Shown here: piece by piece, positions 18,653-27,826 of the stretch
How positions within the stretch are numbered: position 1 is the stretch's first letter
How the letters are laid out: each line of letters starts with the position of its first letter
Assembly (NCBI GenBank): GCA_900696685.1
Contig: CAADHA010000048.1
Location: forward strand, 1 to 54,793
DNA length: 54,793 nucleotides
Source: an uncultured Planctomycetota bacterium
Lineage (GTDB): Bacteria; Planctomycetota; Phycisphaerae; Phycisphaerales; UBA5793
Direction of reading: 5' to 3'
Position numbers and translations under genes: made by a program
The notes under the pieces: model-generated
What the model was told of the DNA's origin: nothing
Database searches by the model: none
Seen by the model: the letters and a program-made list of their open reading frames with translations, nothing else

Positions 18653-18827
18653 GACCGCTGCATTCGCCCGATTGATCCGCCGGGGGACTCGCCCCGGTCG
18701 TGCCCGGCCCGGGCAGGATCACCATCGGCCCTTTTCCGCCCCGAAAACACCTCATTCTAGCAGCGCGCCGGCTTATGGGACCGCTGTGCGACCAGCGGCC
18801 AAGCGATCTTCTCGACGCCGCTTGTCT

Positions 18828-19382
18828 TCACAACGGCCGGTAAAGGTCGATGGTCCGCTTCACTTGCATCGGCCGCGGGATTGAGTGCGCCACGATCTCG
18901 ATTCCGTCCTGCCCCGAACTGGAGATCCCGATCGTCCCCACGTTGAAGATGCGGTTCAGGAACGTCTGATCGACCTGCACGTTGCGAACGTGGTCGTGAA
19001 GAACCTCGGTCGTGCTCTTGCTGAAGAACCCGCGCCTGAGGATGGTGCGCTTGTTGGTGATGTACAGCCGGTTGCCGAGGTTCTTCACCCACAGGAACAG
19101 GGCGGCAAGCCCCAGCGTGATGACCGTCAGGAAGGGATGCGCCCGCCAGTTCGCCGGCGCCAGAACCATCACCTCCTGTTCCGGCCCGCTGTCAGGCGGA
19201 AGGCCCTGTGCGGCGGCGCGGTCGCGCGCTGCAGCCGCCCCCGCTCCTGCTGGCGCGCCCGCAACGGGCCCGGCAGGCAGCACGTTCACATCCCCGCAAT
19301 CGGGACACTCCACGCGCCGGCCGGCATGAGTATCCGGGAACTCCAGCATCCGGTTGCATCGGTCACAGTGCTTGGTGATCAC
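18828..19382 (-). CDS. Zinc-ribbon and bacterial PH-domain membrane protein
   Basis: A 184-residue protein with an N-terminal four-cysteine zinc ribbon (CDRC and CPDC), an alanine-rich linker, one hydrophobic segment (PFLTVITLGLAALFLWV) and a YdbT/bPH2-type PH domain. The latter shows in LYITNKRTILRRGFFSKST, then VRNVQVDQTFLNRIFNVG. Such proteins are small membrane proteins of unknown role. The frame is open further upstream, into the preceding gene. I prefer the GTG at 19382, which puts the zinc ribbon directly at the N-terminus and leaves a 34-base gap after the upstream stop; there is no clear ribosome binding site. An ATG at 19463 is the alternative. Confidence 0.72.
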   Translation of the reverse strand: MITKHCDRCNRMLEFPDTHAGRRVECPDCGDVNVLPAGPVAGAPAGAGAAAARDRAAAQGLPPDSGPEQEVMVLAPANWRAHPFLTVITLGLAALFLWVKNLGNRLYITNKRTILRRGFFSKSTTEVLHDHVRNVQVDQTFLNRIFNVGTIGISSSGQDGIEIVAHSIPRPMQVKRTIDLYRPL

Positions 19383-19416
19383 GGCGAATCTCGCATGGCG
19401 GCGACGGGCCGCCTGA

Positions 19417-20634
19417 TCATTGGGCGGCCGATGCCGCCCGTTGCATCGCCGCGGATCCAGCATATGCGGCGGGCGCCGTCGCCGCGCCCTCAGTCCCGCC
19501 GGGTGGCTCAGCCTTCTCCGGCTCCGTCTCGCCGAAGCAGCACGAGGCGATTGTCACGGTCGCCTTTTCAAGTCCTGAGTGACCGTAGTTCTCGCCGTAA
19601 CACGTGATCAGCGACCGCGCCTTCTCGACGAACCACTCGCGCGACCGCTTGTTGCCGCTCTCATCCGCGTACACGGTGAGAATCTGGTCCGCGTGGTCGC
19701 GCAGTATCCTGGCGATCGGCCCGGCGGCGCCCCATTCGTACACGCACGGATTCAGCGCCTCGTTCCAGTGATCGGAAACAAACACTCGGAAGAAGTCCGA
19801 TCCCGCCCGGACATGGTGGTTCAACGCCCAGTAGTCGCCGATGCGGACCAGCATCGGCGGATGCTCCACGCCGTCAAGCATGATCGGCTCAGTGAGATTG
19901 AGGTAGAACTTGAAGCCGAGGTAGTTCGCCGCGAGATCCGCATTCGAGAAGACTCCCGTGGCGAAGAAGCCGATCGCGCCCGCCTCCGAGATCGGGCCGC
20001 GCGCATAGAAGGCGACCACTCGGCGAAGCGCTTCGGCTGGATCAACGCCTGAATTGCACAGGTTGCGGTAGTCCTGGTGATACAGGTGCCCGAGGTCGTG
20101 GAAGTGCCCGAACTTGTCGCTGCCGACGTAGTGTCCGAACACCCGCATCGTCGAAGACGGCAGCGAAAGCGGAATCTTCCGCGGATCAATCGGAAGATGA
20201 ACGGAAGAGTAGATCCAGCCGGACGTCTTGTATGCGGCGTGAACACCGGCATAGAGTGATCGGGCGTCATGGGATCTCAGCGCATTCTCCAGTTCGAGCG
20301 TTTCGAAGAAGCCCGGACCGAAGGCCGCTCGCACGTGGTTGGCCACGGTCCGCGGCGAGTGGATCGCCCGCAGAGCCCTCTCGCGCGCGTAACTTTCCTT
20401 GATCCGCCTGGCCCGGCTGACGCGCTCGTTGGCACGCTCGACGAAGTCTTCGAGGACCAGGTAGTGTGCGTGGGAGATCAGCGGGCCTACCTCGGCCAGC
20501 GGGCGGTCCGTTGGCAGGAGGAACTGGTCCGTCTCGTTCGCCCGTGCGCCGGGGATCGCCGCCGCGATCGCGGCCGCCGCGGTCGCCGCCCTGATGATGC
20601 GCCGGTCACGTTTGCCCAGGTCTATCCACCTCAT
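19417..20634 (-). CDS. Unknown exported protein with a conserved-looking histidine segment
   Basis: A 405-residue protein with a signal peptide (AATAAAAIAAAIPGARANE) and therefore exported. The middle has a striking segment, GHYVGSDKFGHF followed by HDLGHLYHQDY, rich in His and Asp and suggestive of a metal or acid-base site. Two other His-rich spots follow (LNHHVRAG and FVSDHWNEALN). Cysteines cluster near the C-terminus (ASCCFGETE), and a disordered Pro/Ala/Glu tail ends the chain. The DKFGHF spacing weakly recalls the periplasmic YfiM group, but I would not name it. It is divergent from the next gene with only 43 bases between them. Confidence 0.75.
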   Translation of the reverse strand: MRWIDLGKRDRRIIRAATAAAAIAAAIPGARANETDQFLLPTDRPLAEVGPLISHAHYLVLEDFVERANERVSRARRIKESYARERALRAIHSPRTVANHVRAAFGPGFFETLELENALRSHDARSLYAGVHAAYKTSGWIYSSVHLPIDPRKIPLSLPSSTMRVFGHYVGSDKFGHFHDLGHLYHQDYRNLCNSGVDPAEALRRVVAFYARGPISEAGAIGFFATGVFSNADLAANYLGFKFYLNLTEPIMLDGVEHPPMLVRIGDYWALNHHVRAGSDFFRVFVSDHWNEALNPCVYEWGAAGPIARILRDHADQILTVYADESGNKRSREWFVEKARSLITCYGENYGHSGLEKATVTIASCCFGETEPEKAEPPGGTEGAATAPAAYAGSAAMQRAASAAQ

Positions 20635-20677
20635 CGCTCAATCGCTCCAGCCTGAAGAAACTTGGCATTGCAGGTCA

Positions 20678-21397
20678 ATGATGCGGCGAGAAACGTTAGT
20701 CAAGCACTTCGCCCCGAACCCGGTCGCGCCGGCTTTCGCCCTCGCATCCGTCGCGGCGGTCGTGCTACTGCTTCTCGTCCTCCCGTTCGGATGCACGCGC
20801 TCGCCCTACCGCCGGGCGCTCGAATCGATGGATCGTGCGCCTTCGACGCGACTGGCCGAGATTGTCCGTCGAGCCGCCGAGGCGCAGCGAAGCGCGCTGC
20901 TGCAGATGGAGACCGCCCGCACTCTCCTCGTCCATTCTCAGAGTCCAGGCTCGTCCGACTCGGACTGGATGCGCCTGGAGGATGCTGTTCAACTCTCCCG
21001 ATGGTGGTCCTTCAACTCCACGCGCCTTGTCGAGTCTGTTGCGGACGCCCTCGGGGAGCTCGAGGCGACAAGGCCGGAGGCTCAATCGAGCCTGACGGGG
21101 GCGGAAGGGGGGGGCGCGTTGCCAACCTCGGTGATCGTGATGCACTGCGGCGAGGTGCTGACGTTGCTGCGCGGCGCAGCCGGCCTGCTCGATCAGGCCG
21201 CACAGGATCTGGAGGTCGCGCTCGGAGCCCTTGCGCCCGAGGCTCGCTCGGCTCAGGGCCGGACCGCACACGAAGTGTCGGCGCCCGATCTCGCGCCGGT
21301 GCGGCATGCCGTCGAGTCCGCAGCCGGGCCGGCCGCCGCCTTCGTGCGCCTTCTGCGCAAGACGCACGCGGAAGTCGAAGAGAATGGTGAATCCTGA
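20678..21397 (+). CDS. Unknown membrane-anchored or lipoprotein-like helical protein
   Basis: A 239-residue protein beginning MMRRETLVKHFAPNPV, with one hydrophobic segment ending in a cysteine (VVLLLLVLPFGC). This is an imperfect lipobox, so it is either a lipoprotein or anchored by the segment itself. The rest is predicted helical (YRRALESMDRAPSTRLAEIV, then AEAQRSALLQMETARTLL). The YxxAME-type opening and spacing faintly recall the DUF2959 proteins, but this is not secure. Start is the ATG at 20678 or the next codon; no strong ribosome binding site is seen. It is divergent from the exported His-rich protein and may share its control region. Confidence 0.65.
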   Translation: MMRRETLVKHFAPNPVAPAFALASVAAVVLLLLVLPFGCTRSPYRRALESMDRAPSTRLAEIVRRAAEAQRSALLQMETARTLLVHSQSPGSSDSDWMRLEDAVQLSRWWSFNSTRLVESVADALGELEATRPEAQSSLTGAEGGGALPTSVIVMHCGEVLTLLRGAAGLLDQAAQDLEVALGALAPEARSAQGRTAHEVSAPDLAPVRHAVESAAGPAAAFVRLLRKTHAEVEENGES

Positions 21398-21471
21398 GAT
21401 GTCGTCTGTGTACCCTCGTGCCGCAGCGAGGCGGTTCACCGCGCATGTGGTTTGCGCGGCGGCTGCTCGTC

Positions 21472-21477
21472 TATACT
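21472..21477 (+). promoter_or_regulatory. Candidate -10 box (TATACT) of the M1 aminopeptidase gene
   Basis: TATACT matches the -10 consensus at five of six positions and lies 33 bases upstream of the ATG at 21511. No convincing -35 is present at the usual distance. The same TATACT hexamer precedes the genes at 27827 and 43376. Confidence 0.35.
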
Positions 21478-21510
21478 CACCGCTTTGACGGCTTCCCAGG
21501 AGCACCAGAC

Positions 21511-23562
21511 ATGCGAAACGGCCCACAGGCGGCGAAGGTGCTCGCGTGCGGACTGATTGGAGCGCTCTGGCTGGCGGCATGCGCGCCACGCGATCCATCG
21601 GCGCCCGCCTCCATCGAGGAGGGGCGCGCCGAAGAAGCGGCCCCGATTGAAGCGGCCGCACCTCCGACGTCTGCGCCTCGCGAGGCTCGCCGCCCTGCCT
21701 CCCGCCGCGAACACTCGTCGCGCGATCAGGACACCATCTTCAGCCCAATCGACTGGCCTGAGGGCAACTCGGTCCGCCTCGCCTCCGGCGCGCCTGGCCC
21801 GGACTACTGGCAGCAGCAGGTGGACTACACGATCCGCGCTTCGCTTGACGCGGATACGAACGTGGTCGCCGGCGAGGCGATCGTCACCTATCACAACAAC
21901 TCGCCGCACCCGCTCGATTACATCTGGCTGCACCTCGAACAGAACATCTTCCGGGACGACAGCATCGGCGCGGCCATCGCGGGCAACACGGCCATCGGAA
22001 TGCGCGAGGCGGCGGGAGACGGCTGCAGGGTCCGCCATCTCCGCGCGAGCGGACGCGATCTTGACTACCACGTCTACGACACCATGGCCCGTATCGATCT
22101 CGCACAGCCGATCCCGCCGGGCGGTTCAACTTTCACCTTCGAGATCGCCTGGTCCTTCACCATCCCCGAGCGGGCCTTCCGCCGCTTCGGCATCGAACGG
22201 GTTGAGCAGGGAACGATCTTCGAGGTCGCGCAGTGGTTCCCCGCCGTGGCCGTCTACGACGACGTGGACGGGTGGAACACGCTGGGCTACCTCGGCACGG
22301 GCGAGTTCTACACCAACTTCGGCAATTGCGACGTGCGGCTCACCGTGCCGCGCAGCCACATCGTCGTCGCGACGGGCATGCTCCAGAATCCCTCCGAAGT
22401 CTTCACGCCCGCGCAGTTCGAGCGCTGGCAGGCGGCAAAGAGCAGCGAGGAAACGGTGATGATCCTCGCTCCCGAAGAAGTCGGCGACTCCGCCAGCCGG
22501 CCCGCCGGCAGCGGACCGCTCACCTGGCACTTCAAGGCCGAGGATGTCCGCACCTTCGCCTGGGCGAGTTCCGACGCGTTTATCTATGACGCATGCAGCC
22601 TTGATGGGACGCTGATCCAGTCAGCCTATCCGAAGGAGGCGACGCCTCTGTGGAGCAAGAGTACGCAGATGCTCCGCACGGCCATCGCCGGCTACAACCG
22701 GCGCTGGTTCAAGTATCCGTATCCCGCGGCAACCAATGTCAACGGCCCGGAAGGCGGGATGGAATACCCCATGATCATCTTCTGCGGCTCGAGGCGAAGC
22801 GAGCGCGGGCTTTACGGCGTGACGACCCATGAAATCGGGCACAACTGGTTCCCAATGGTGGTGAACACCGACGAGCGCCGGTATGCATGGATGGATGAGG
22901 GTTTCAATTCGTTCATCAACTACTACTCCGGGCCGGACTGGTTCGGCGGCGAGCCGCGCGGCCGCGGCGACGCTTCCAACTTCGCGCGCGAAATGCGCCA
23001 GCCGGGAGTCGTGCCCATGATGACCTATGCTGACCGCCTTCCCGGCAATCAACTCGGCAGCACGCAGTACGCCAAGCCTGCTGCGGGCCTGGTCCTTCTG
23101 CGCGAGCAGATCCTCGGCGAGGAGCGATTCGACCGGGCGTTTCGAGAATACATCCGTCGCTGGGCGTTCAAATCCCCCCAGCCTGCTGACTTCTTCCGCA
23201 CGATGGAAGACGTCGCCGGCGCCGACCTTGCCTGGTTCTGGCGCGGCTGGTTCTATGAAACCTCCGCGCTCGACCTGGCCCTCGCGGGCGTCGAGCAGCA
23301 TCGGCGCGACGATGAGGGTTTCAATGTCAGCGTCGCCATCGAGAATCTCGACGAACTCGTCATGCCGGTCGTGCTGGAAGTCACCTTCGACGACGGCACA
23401 ACGCAGCGACGCACCCTCCCCGTCGAAATCTGGTTCAATACCGACCGGTACAACTGGCGCTGGCGCTCGCCGCAGGGCATCCGCAGGGTCGTTCTTGATC
23501 CCGACGAAGCGTTTCCCGACGTCGAGCGGAGCAACAACGTGTGGGAGAAGGCGCTTGAGTGA
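21511..23562 (+). CDS. M1 family zinc metallopeptidase, lipoprotein
   Basis: A 683-residue protein with a lipoprotein signal (GLIGALWLAACAPRDP, lipobox LAAC), so anchored in a membrane and facing the periplasm. The gluzincin site is complete: HEIGHNW at residues 440-446 and the third zinc ligand Glu463 in WMDEGFNSF, eighteen residues on. GGMEYPM is the GxMEN-like substrate-binding motif (here GGMEY). A Pro/Ala/Arg-rich linker follows the lipobox. The start at 21511 is supported by CCAGGAGC upstream. It lies directly before a tricorn protease gene on the same strand; M1 aminopeptidases are the known partners of tricorn in archaea. Confidence 0.93.
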   Translation: MRNGPQAAKVLACGLIGALWLAACAPRDPSAPASIEEGRAEEAAPIEAAAPPTSAPREARRPASRREHSSRDQDTIFSPIDWPEGNSVRLASGAPGPDYWQQQVDYTIRASLDADTNVVAGEAIVTYHNNSPHPLDYIWLHLEQNIFRDDSIGAAIAGNTAIGMREAAGDGCRVRHLRASGRDLDYHVYDTMARIDLAQPIPPGGSTFTFEIAWSFTIPERAFRRFGIERVEQGTIFEVAQWFPAVAVYDDVDGWNTLGYLGTGEFYTNFGNCDVRLTVPRSHIVVATGMLQNPSEVFTPAQFERWQAAKSSEETVMILAPEEVGDSASRPAGSGPLTWHFKAEDVRTFAWASSDAFIYDACSLDGTLIQSAYPKEATPLWSKSTQMLRTAIAGYNRRWFKYPYPAATNVNGPEGGMEYPMIIFCGSRRSERGLYGVTTHEIGHNWFPMVVNTDERRYAWMDEGFNSFINYYSGPDWFGGEPRGRGDASNFAREMRQPGVVPMMTYADRLPGNQLGSTQYAKPAAGLVLLREQILGEERFDRAFREYIRRWAFKSPQPADFFRTMEDVAGADLAWFWRGWFYETSALDLALAGVEQHRRDDEGFNVSVAIENLDELVMPVVLEVTFDDGTTQRRTLPVEIWFNTDRYNWRWRSPQGIRRVVLDPDEAFPDVERSNNVWEKALE

Positions 23563-23703
23563 GCGATCCTGATGTCGCGGCAATGCATCCGGCCAGGTGA
23601 AGACGCAAGCGATCGCCGGCGTTCGCTCAACGTCGTTTGCCGCTTTGGCCTCCAAACCACACTTCAACTCTGATCAAACTCATCAAGCGAGGAACGGTGA
23701 CGA

Positions 23704-26700
23704 ATGAAGATCATGTTCAGATCGATGGCGGCGGCGGCAATTCTTCCGGGCGCGTTCAGCATCGGCGCCGCGCAGGTTGACCCCAGCGCCGGCATGCTTC
23801 GCTATCCCGCGGTGAGCGCCGAGCGCATCGTCTTCGTCTACGCCAACGATCTCTGGACTGTTCCCCGCACCGGGGGCGATGCTTCTCCTCTTGCCAGCCC
23901 GCCGGGCGGGGAGATGAGTCCGCGCTTCTCGCCTGACGGAAGGACGATTGCCTTCGTCGGCAATTACGAGGGCCGGCGCGACATCTACACCGTCCCCGTG
24001 ACCGGAGGCGTGCCCTACCGAGTCACCTACCACCCAGGCTCGATCCTCATCACCGGCTGGACTCCCGACGGGCGCATCCTCTACACGAGCAACTACCGTT
24101 CGGGCCAGCGCCGCGCCGCTCAGATCTACGCCATCAGTCCGCAGGGCGGTGAGCCGCAGCAACTGCCCGTTCCCTACGGCGACGCCGGCGCCGTCAGCGC
24201 CGACGGAACATGGCTCGCCTACACACCCTTCAACGCCGATTTCCGCACGTGGAAGCGCTACCGCGGCGGCCTCGCCTCCGACATCTGGCTCTTCAACCTC
24301 AGCGATCACACCTCGAAACAGATCACCGAGTGGGAAGGCACCGACACCTCTCCGATGTGGCAGGGAGACAAGGTCTACTACCTCTGCGACGCCGGTTCTG
24401 AGCATCGCATGAACATCTGGGTCTATGACACGCGCACGAATCGGCGCGAGCAGGTGACGACCTTCAGCGAGTGGGACGTCAAGTGGCCCTCCATCGGCCC
24501 CGGCGATCGCGGCCAGGGCGAGATCGTCTTCCAGAACGGCCCGAGCCTCTATCTCCTCGATCTGGCGACGCGGCAGTCGCGCGTCGTCAAAGTGACGATC
24601 CCCGGCGACCGGCCCAAACTCATGGACCAGAACATCGACGCAGCAGGCTTCATTTCCTCGTGGTCAATATCGCCCGGCGCCAAGCGCGTGGCCGTCGAGG
24701 CGCGCGGCGACATATGGACGCTGCCGGCCAAGGATGGATCACCGCGCAATCTCTCGCGCACCAGTGGTGTGGCGGAGCGCGGCGCCTCTTGGAGCCCCGA
24801 CGGGCAATGGATTGCTTACTTCAGCGACGCCACCGGCGAGTACGAACTCTACATCACCCAGTCCGACGGCCGCGGCGAAACGAAGCAACTCACCAGCGGC
24901 GACGGCCCCTTCAAGTACAACGCCCAGTGGTCGCCCGACTCGAAGCGCCTCGTCTTCACCGACAAGACCAGCACCATCTGGCTGCACACGATCGAATCCG
25001 GCGAGACGAAGAAGATCGACAAGGACCCCTGGGGCAACGGCGGCGGACGAAACGGCGGCGGCCTCCTCGTCTCCTGGTCCCACGACAGCCGATGGATCGC
25101 CTACGCGAAAAGCATGGACGACCGCAACAACGGGAGCACCGCGATCTGGGTCTGCAACGTCGAGTCCGGCGAGACGAAGCAACTCACCAGCGGGTACTTC
25201 GCCGACGGCACGCCGAGCTTCGACCGCAAAGGCGACTGGCTCTTCTTTGCGTCAACGCGCCAGTTCAGCGGACCGCAGTACTCCGATCTCGACACAACCT
25301 GGATTTACAACGGCAGCCAGGTGCTCGTCGCGGTCCCGCTTCGAGCCGACGTGAAGAACCCCTGGGCGCCCAAGAGCGATGAAGAGTCATGGAAGAAGGA
25401 CGAAAAGAAGGAAGACAAGAACGACAAGGCCAACGGTAACGGCAACGGCGGCAAGGAAGAGAAGAAGGACAACGGCGAGCAGCCCGCCGAAGCCGACGAC
25501 GCGGTCTCCGGCACCTGGGAGGGAACCGTGCATCCCGAAGGCGCCGAAGGCCCGATGAACGTCAGCCTCACTCTCACTCTGGCTGCGGACAACACTGTAA
25601 CGGGCACCGCGACCTCGCCCGTGGCAACCTTCGCCGTCGGCGGCAGGTACGACCCGGCGGCGAAACGCCTCACCCTCAGCGGCGAAGCGGCGGAAATCGG
25701 AGCCGTCCATTTCGACCTCGGCATCGACGGCGACACGATGACCGGCACCGCCACCGCCAACGAAGAAGCCATCGACATAACACTCAAGCGCACGAGCAAG
25801 GGCAAGGCACAGCCCGAAGACACCGGCGGCAAGGGTAAGGACGAGAAGACCGGCGAGAAGAAGGACGAGAAGAAGGACGAGAAGAAGGACGAGAAGAAGG
25901 ACAAGCCCGTCGAGATCGAGTTCGAGGGCTTCGACCGCCGCGCCATGCAGATTCCCGTGCCCGCCGGCCGTTTCGGCGCCCTCGCCGTCAACGACAAGAA
26001 CCAGCTCCTTTTCGTGCGCTTCAGCGTGCCCGGCTCCTCTGCGAGCGACGGGATCAAACTCTTCGACCTCGAAGACGAAAAGAAGGAGGAGAAAGTCGTG
26101 GCCGCCGGCGCGACCAACTTCGACATCACTCCGGACGGCAAGAAGGTTCTCATCGCGCGCGGCGGCGGGGCGAGCATCCAGAACGCCGCTGCCGGCGCCA
26201 CCGGCGAGAACGTCCCCACCGGCGGCATGACGGTGGCCATCGACCCGCGGGCCGAATGGAAGCAACTCGTCACCGACGCCTGGCGCATCCAGCGCGACTT
26301 CTTCTACGTCGAGAACATGCACGGCGTCAACTGGCCGAAAATCCGCGATCACTACCTCGGCATGGTCGCGGACGCGACGAGCCGCGAGGACATCAGCTTC
26401 ATCATCAGCGAGATGATCTCCGAACTCAACGTCGGGCACGCCTATTACTTCGGCGGCGACGTCGAGCGCGAACCATCATCAAGCGTTGGCTCGCTCGGCT
26501 GCGACTTCGATCTCGATGAAGACGCGGGCGCATACCGCATCTCGGCGATTATCGAGGCGGGCCCGTGGGATCTCGACGGCCGCGGCCCGCTCAGCCGCCA
26601 CGGCGTCGACGTCAAGGTCGGCGACTATCTCCTGGAAGTCAACGGCATGCCCGTGGACGCCGCGAAAGACCCCTACGCCGCCTTCCAGGGACTCGCCGGA

Positions 26701-27477
26701 CGCACCATCACCATCACCGTCAGCGAGAACCCGACCCGCGACGACAAGGCGCGCGATGTCGTGGTTGTGCCCGTCGGCGACGACGGCGCCTTGCGCTACC
26801 GCGCCTGGATTGAACGCAACCGAAGGTACGTGCAGGAGAAGACCGGCGGTCGCGTCGGCTACATCCACGTTCCCGACACCGGTGTCAACGGCCAGAATGA
26901 ACTCGTCCGCCAGTATTACGCGCAACTCGGCAAGGAAGCGCTCATCATCGACGAACGCTGGAACGGCGGCGGACAGATTCCCACCCGCTTCATCGAACTT
27001 CTCAACCGACCCGTGACGAACTACTGGGCGCGGCGCGACAACATCGACTGGAAGTGGCCGCCCGACGCCCACCACGGCCCCAAGTGCATGCTCATCAACG
27101 GACCCTCCGGATCCGGCGGCGACATGTTCCCCTGGCTTTTCCGCTACAACCAACTTGGCCCGATCATCGGACGCCGAACCTGGGGCGGACTCGTCGGCAT
27201 CTCCGGCAACCCCGCCCTCATTGACGGCGGATACACCGCCGTGCCCACCTTCGGCTTCTACACCAGGGACGGCAAGTGGTCCATTGAAGGCCACGGCGTC
27301 GATCCCGACTACGACGTGATCGACGATCCGGCGCTGATGGTTGATGGCGGCGATCCCCAACTTGACAAGGCGATCGAACTGATGCTCAAGGCCGCGGAGG
27401 AGCAGGGCTTCAAACCCGCGCCGCGCCCGGCCTCGCCCGACCGCGCCGGTTTCGGCATCGATCCGCGCGACCGCTGA
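23704..27477 (+). CDS. Tricorn protease homologue with an extra inserted domain
   Basis: A 1257-residue secreted protease with signal peptide (AAAILPGAFSIGAAQ). The first 555 residues are WD40/PD40 beta-propeller repeats (for example GGEMSPRFSPDGRTIAFVG), the gate of tricorn. A Lys/Glu/Asn/Gly-rich low-complexity stretch (about 560-600) follows, then a beta-rich domain not usual in tricorn (about 602-699, beginning SGTWEGTVHPEG), a second charged spacer of KDEK repeats (718-735), further propeller blades, a PDZ domain (about 929-1012) and the S41 serine-protease core with SGSGGD around residues 1135-1140. Tricorn cuts oligopeptides from larger degraders into short peptides. The charged spacers suggest flexible joints between propeller and catalytic parts. 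Confidence 0.93.
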   Translation: MKIMFRSMAAAAILPGAFSIGAAQVDPSAGMLRYPAVSAERIVFVYANDLWTVPRTGGDASPLASPPGGEMSPRFSPDGRTIAFVGNYEGRRDIYTVPVTGGVPYRVTYHPGSILITGWTPDGRILYTSNYRSGQRRAAQIYAISPQGGEPQQLPVPYGDAGAVSADGTWLAYTPFNADFRTWKRYRGGLASDIWLFNLSDHTSKQITEWEGTDTSPMWQGDKVYYLCDAGSEHRMNIWVYDTRTNRREQVTTFSEWDVKWPSIGPGDRGQGEIVFQNGPSLYLLDLATRQSRVVKVTIPGDRPKLMDQNIDAAGFISSWSISPGAKRVAVEARGDIWTLPAKDGSPRNLSRTSGVAERGASWSPDGQWIAYFSDATGEYELYITQSDGRGETKQLTSGDGPFKYNAQWSPDSKRLVFTDKTSTIWLHTIESGETKKIDKDPWGNGGGRNGGGLLVSWSHDSRWIAYAKSMDDRNNGSTAIWVCNVESGETKQLTSGYFADGTPSFDRKGDWLFFASTRQFSGPQYSDLDTTWIYNGSQVLVAVPLRADVKNPWAPKSDEESWKKDEKKEDKNDKANGNGNGGKEEKKDNGEQPAEADDAVSGTWEGTVHPEGAEGPMNVSLTLTLAADNTVTGTATSPVATFAVGGRYDPAAKRLTLSGEAAEIGAVHFDLGIDGDTMTGTATANEEAIDITLKRTSKGKAQPEDTGGKGKDEKTGEKKDEKKDEKKDEKKDKPVEIEFEGFDRRAMQIPVPAGRFGALAVNDKNQLLFVRFSVPGSSASDGIKLFDLEDEKKEEKVVAAGATNFDITPDGKKVLIARGGGASIQNAAAGATGENVPTGGMTVAIDPRAEWKQLVTDAWRIQRDFFYVENMHGVNWPKIRDHYLGMVADATSREDISFIISEMISELNVGHAYYFGGDVEREPSSSVGSLGCDFDLDEDAGAYRISAIIEAGPWDLDGRGPLSRHGVDVKVGDYLLEVNGMPVDAAKDPYAAFQGLAGRTITITVSENPTRDDKARDVVVVPVGDDGALRYRAWIERNRRYVQEKTGGRVGYIHVPDTGVNGQNELVRQYYAQLGKEALIIDERWNGGGQIPTRFIELLNRPVTNYWARRDNIDWKWPPDAHHGPKCMLINGPSGSGGDMFPWLFRYNQLGPIIGRRTWGGLVGISGNPALIDGGYTAVPTFGFYTRDGKWSIEGHGVDPDYDVIDDPALMVDGGDPQLDKAIELMLKAAEEQGFKPAPRPASPDRAGFGIDPRDR
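25855..25902 (+). repeat. Four exact 12-bp tandem units coding a KDEK spacer
   Basis: GAGAAGAAGGAC is repeated four times without change inside the tricorn gene, giving an (EKKD) run. Being a multiple of three, changes in copy number would keep the frame, so the spacer length could vary between strains. Confidence 0.9.
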
Positions 27478-27534
27478 AACGGAAGGATGGCCGCAAAGAG
27501 GCACAGAATGCACAAGAGGTAAAGGGCGGCGGGC

Positions 27535-27565
27535 GGCATGGCGTCGCGCTTCGCGTCGCCATGCC
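27535..27565. terminator. Strong stem-loop after the tricorn gene, terminator or palindromic repeat
   Basis: GGCATGGCG (27535-27543) pairs perfectly with CGCCATGCC (27557-27565), and the stem continues inward after one mismatch. There is no T-tract directly after it, so it may be a dispersed palindromic (REP-like) element rather than an intrinsic terminator. Confidence 0.5.
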
Positions 27566-27711
27566 CGGGAGCAGTGCCTTCCCATGACACTTGCCGGATG
27601 CTGCGGTCCAGGCGAATCCGGCAGGCAGCAGACCAATCCTGCGGTCCGTTCGCACCGTAGGTTCACCATCTGTTCGGTCATTCGGCGCAATGCGGTTTTG
27701 TTTTTTTGCGC

Positions 27712-27757
27712 TTTCGGCGAATCTCGACCCGCGTTTCTGCCGAAACGTGGTATACTT
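27712..27757 (+). promoter_or_regulatory. Inverted repeat and -10 box upstream of the cassette
   Basis: TTTCGGC (27712-27718) and GCCGAAA (27740-27746) form a perfect 7-base inverted repeat with a 21-base spacing, about two helical turns from centre to centre. Five bases later comes TATACT (27752-27757). The arms overlap where a -35 would sit, as expected for an operator of a dimeric regulator. Inference only. Confidence 0.4.
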
Positions 27758-27826
27758 GCACTGACGACGTCCACCTGTCCACAAACGGTGGCGCAGGCCG
27801 TCGGGGGTGCGAGTGGAGGAGGAGAC

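Larger units (their letters stand above)
27478..27826. other. 349-base gene-free region before the four-gene cassette
   Basis: No credible gene is seen between the tricorn stop and the ATG at 27827. It holds a strong hairpin (27535-27565), a run of T (around 27696-27707), an inverted repeat (27712-27718 with 27740-27746), a TATACT box (27752-27757) and a long ribosome binding site (27816-27824). It is the natural control region of the cassette. Confidence 0.7.
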
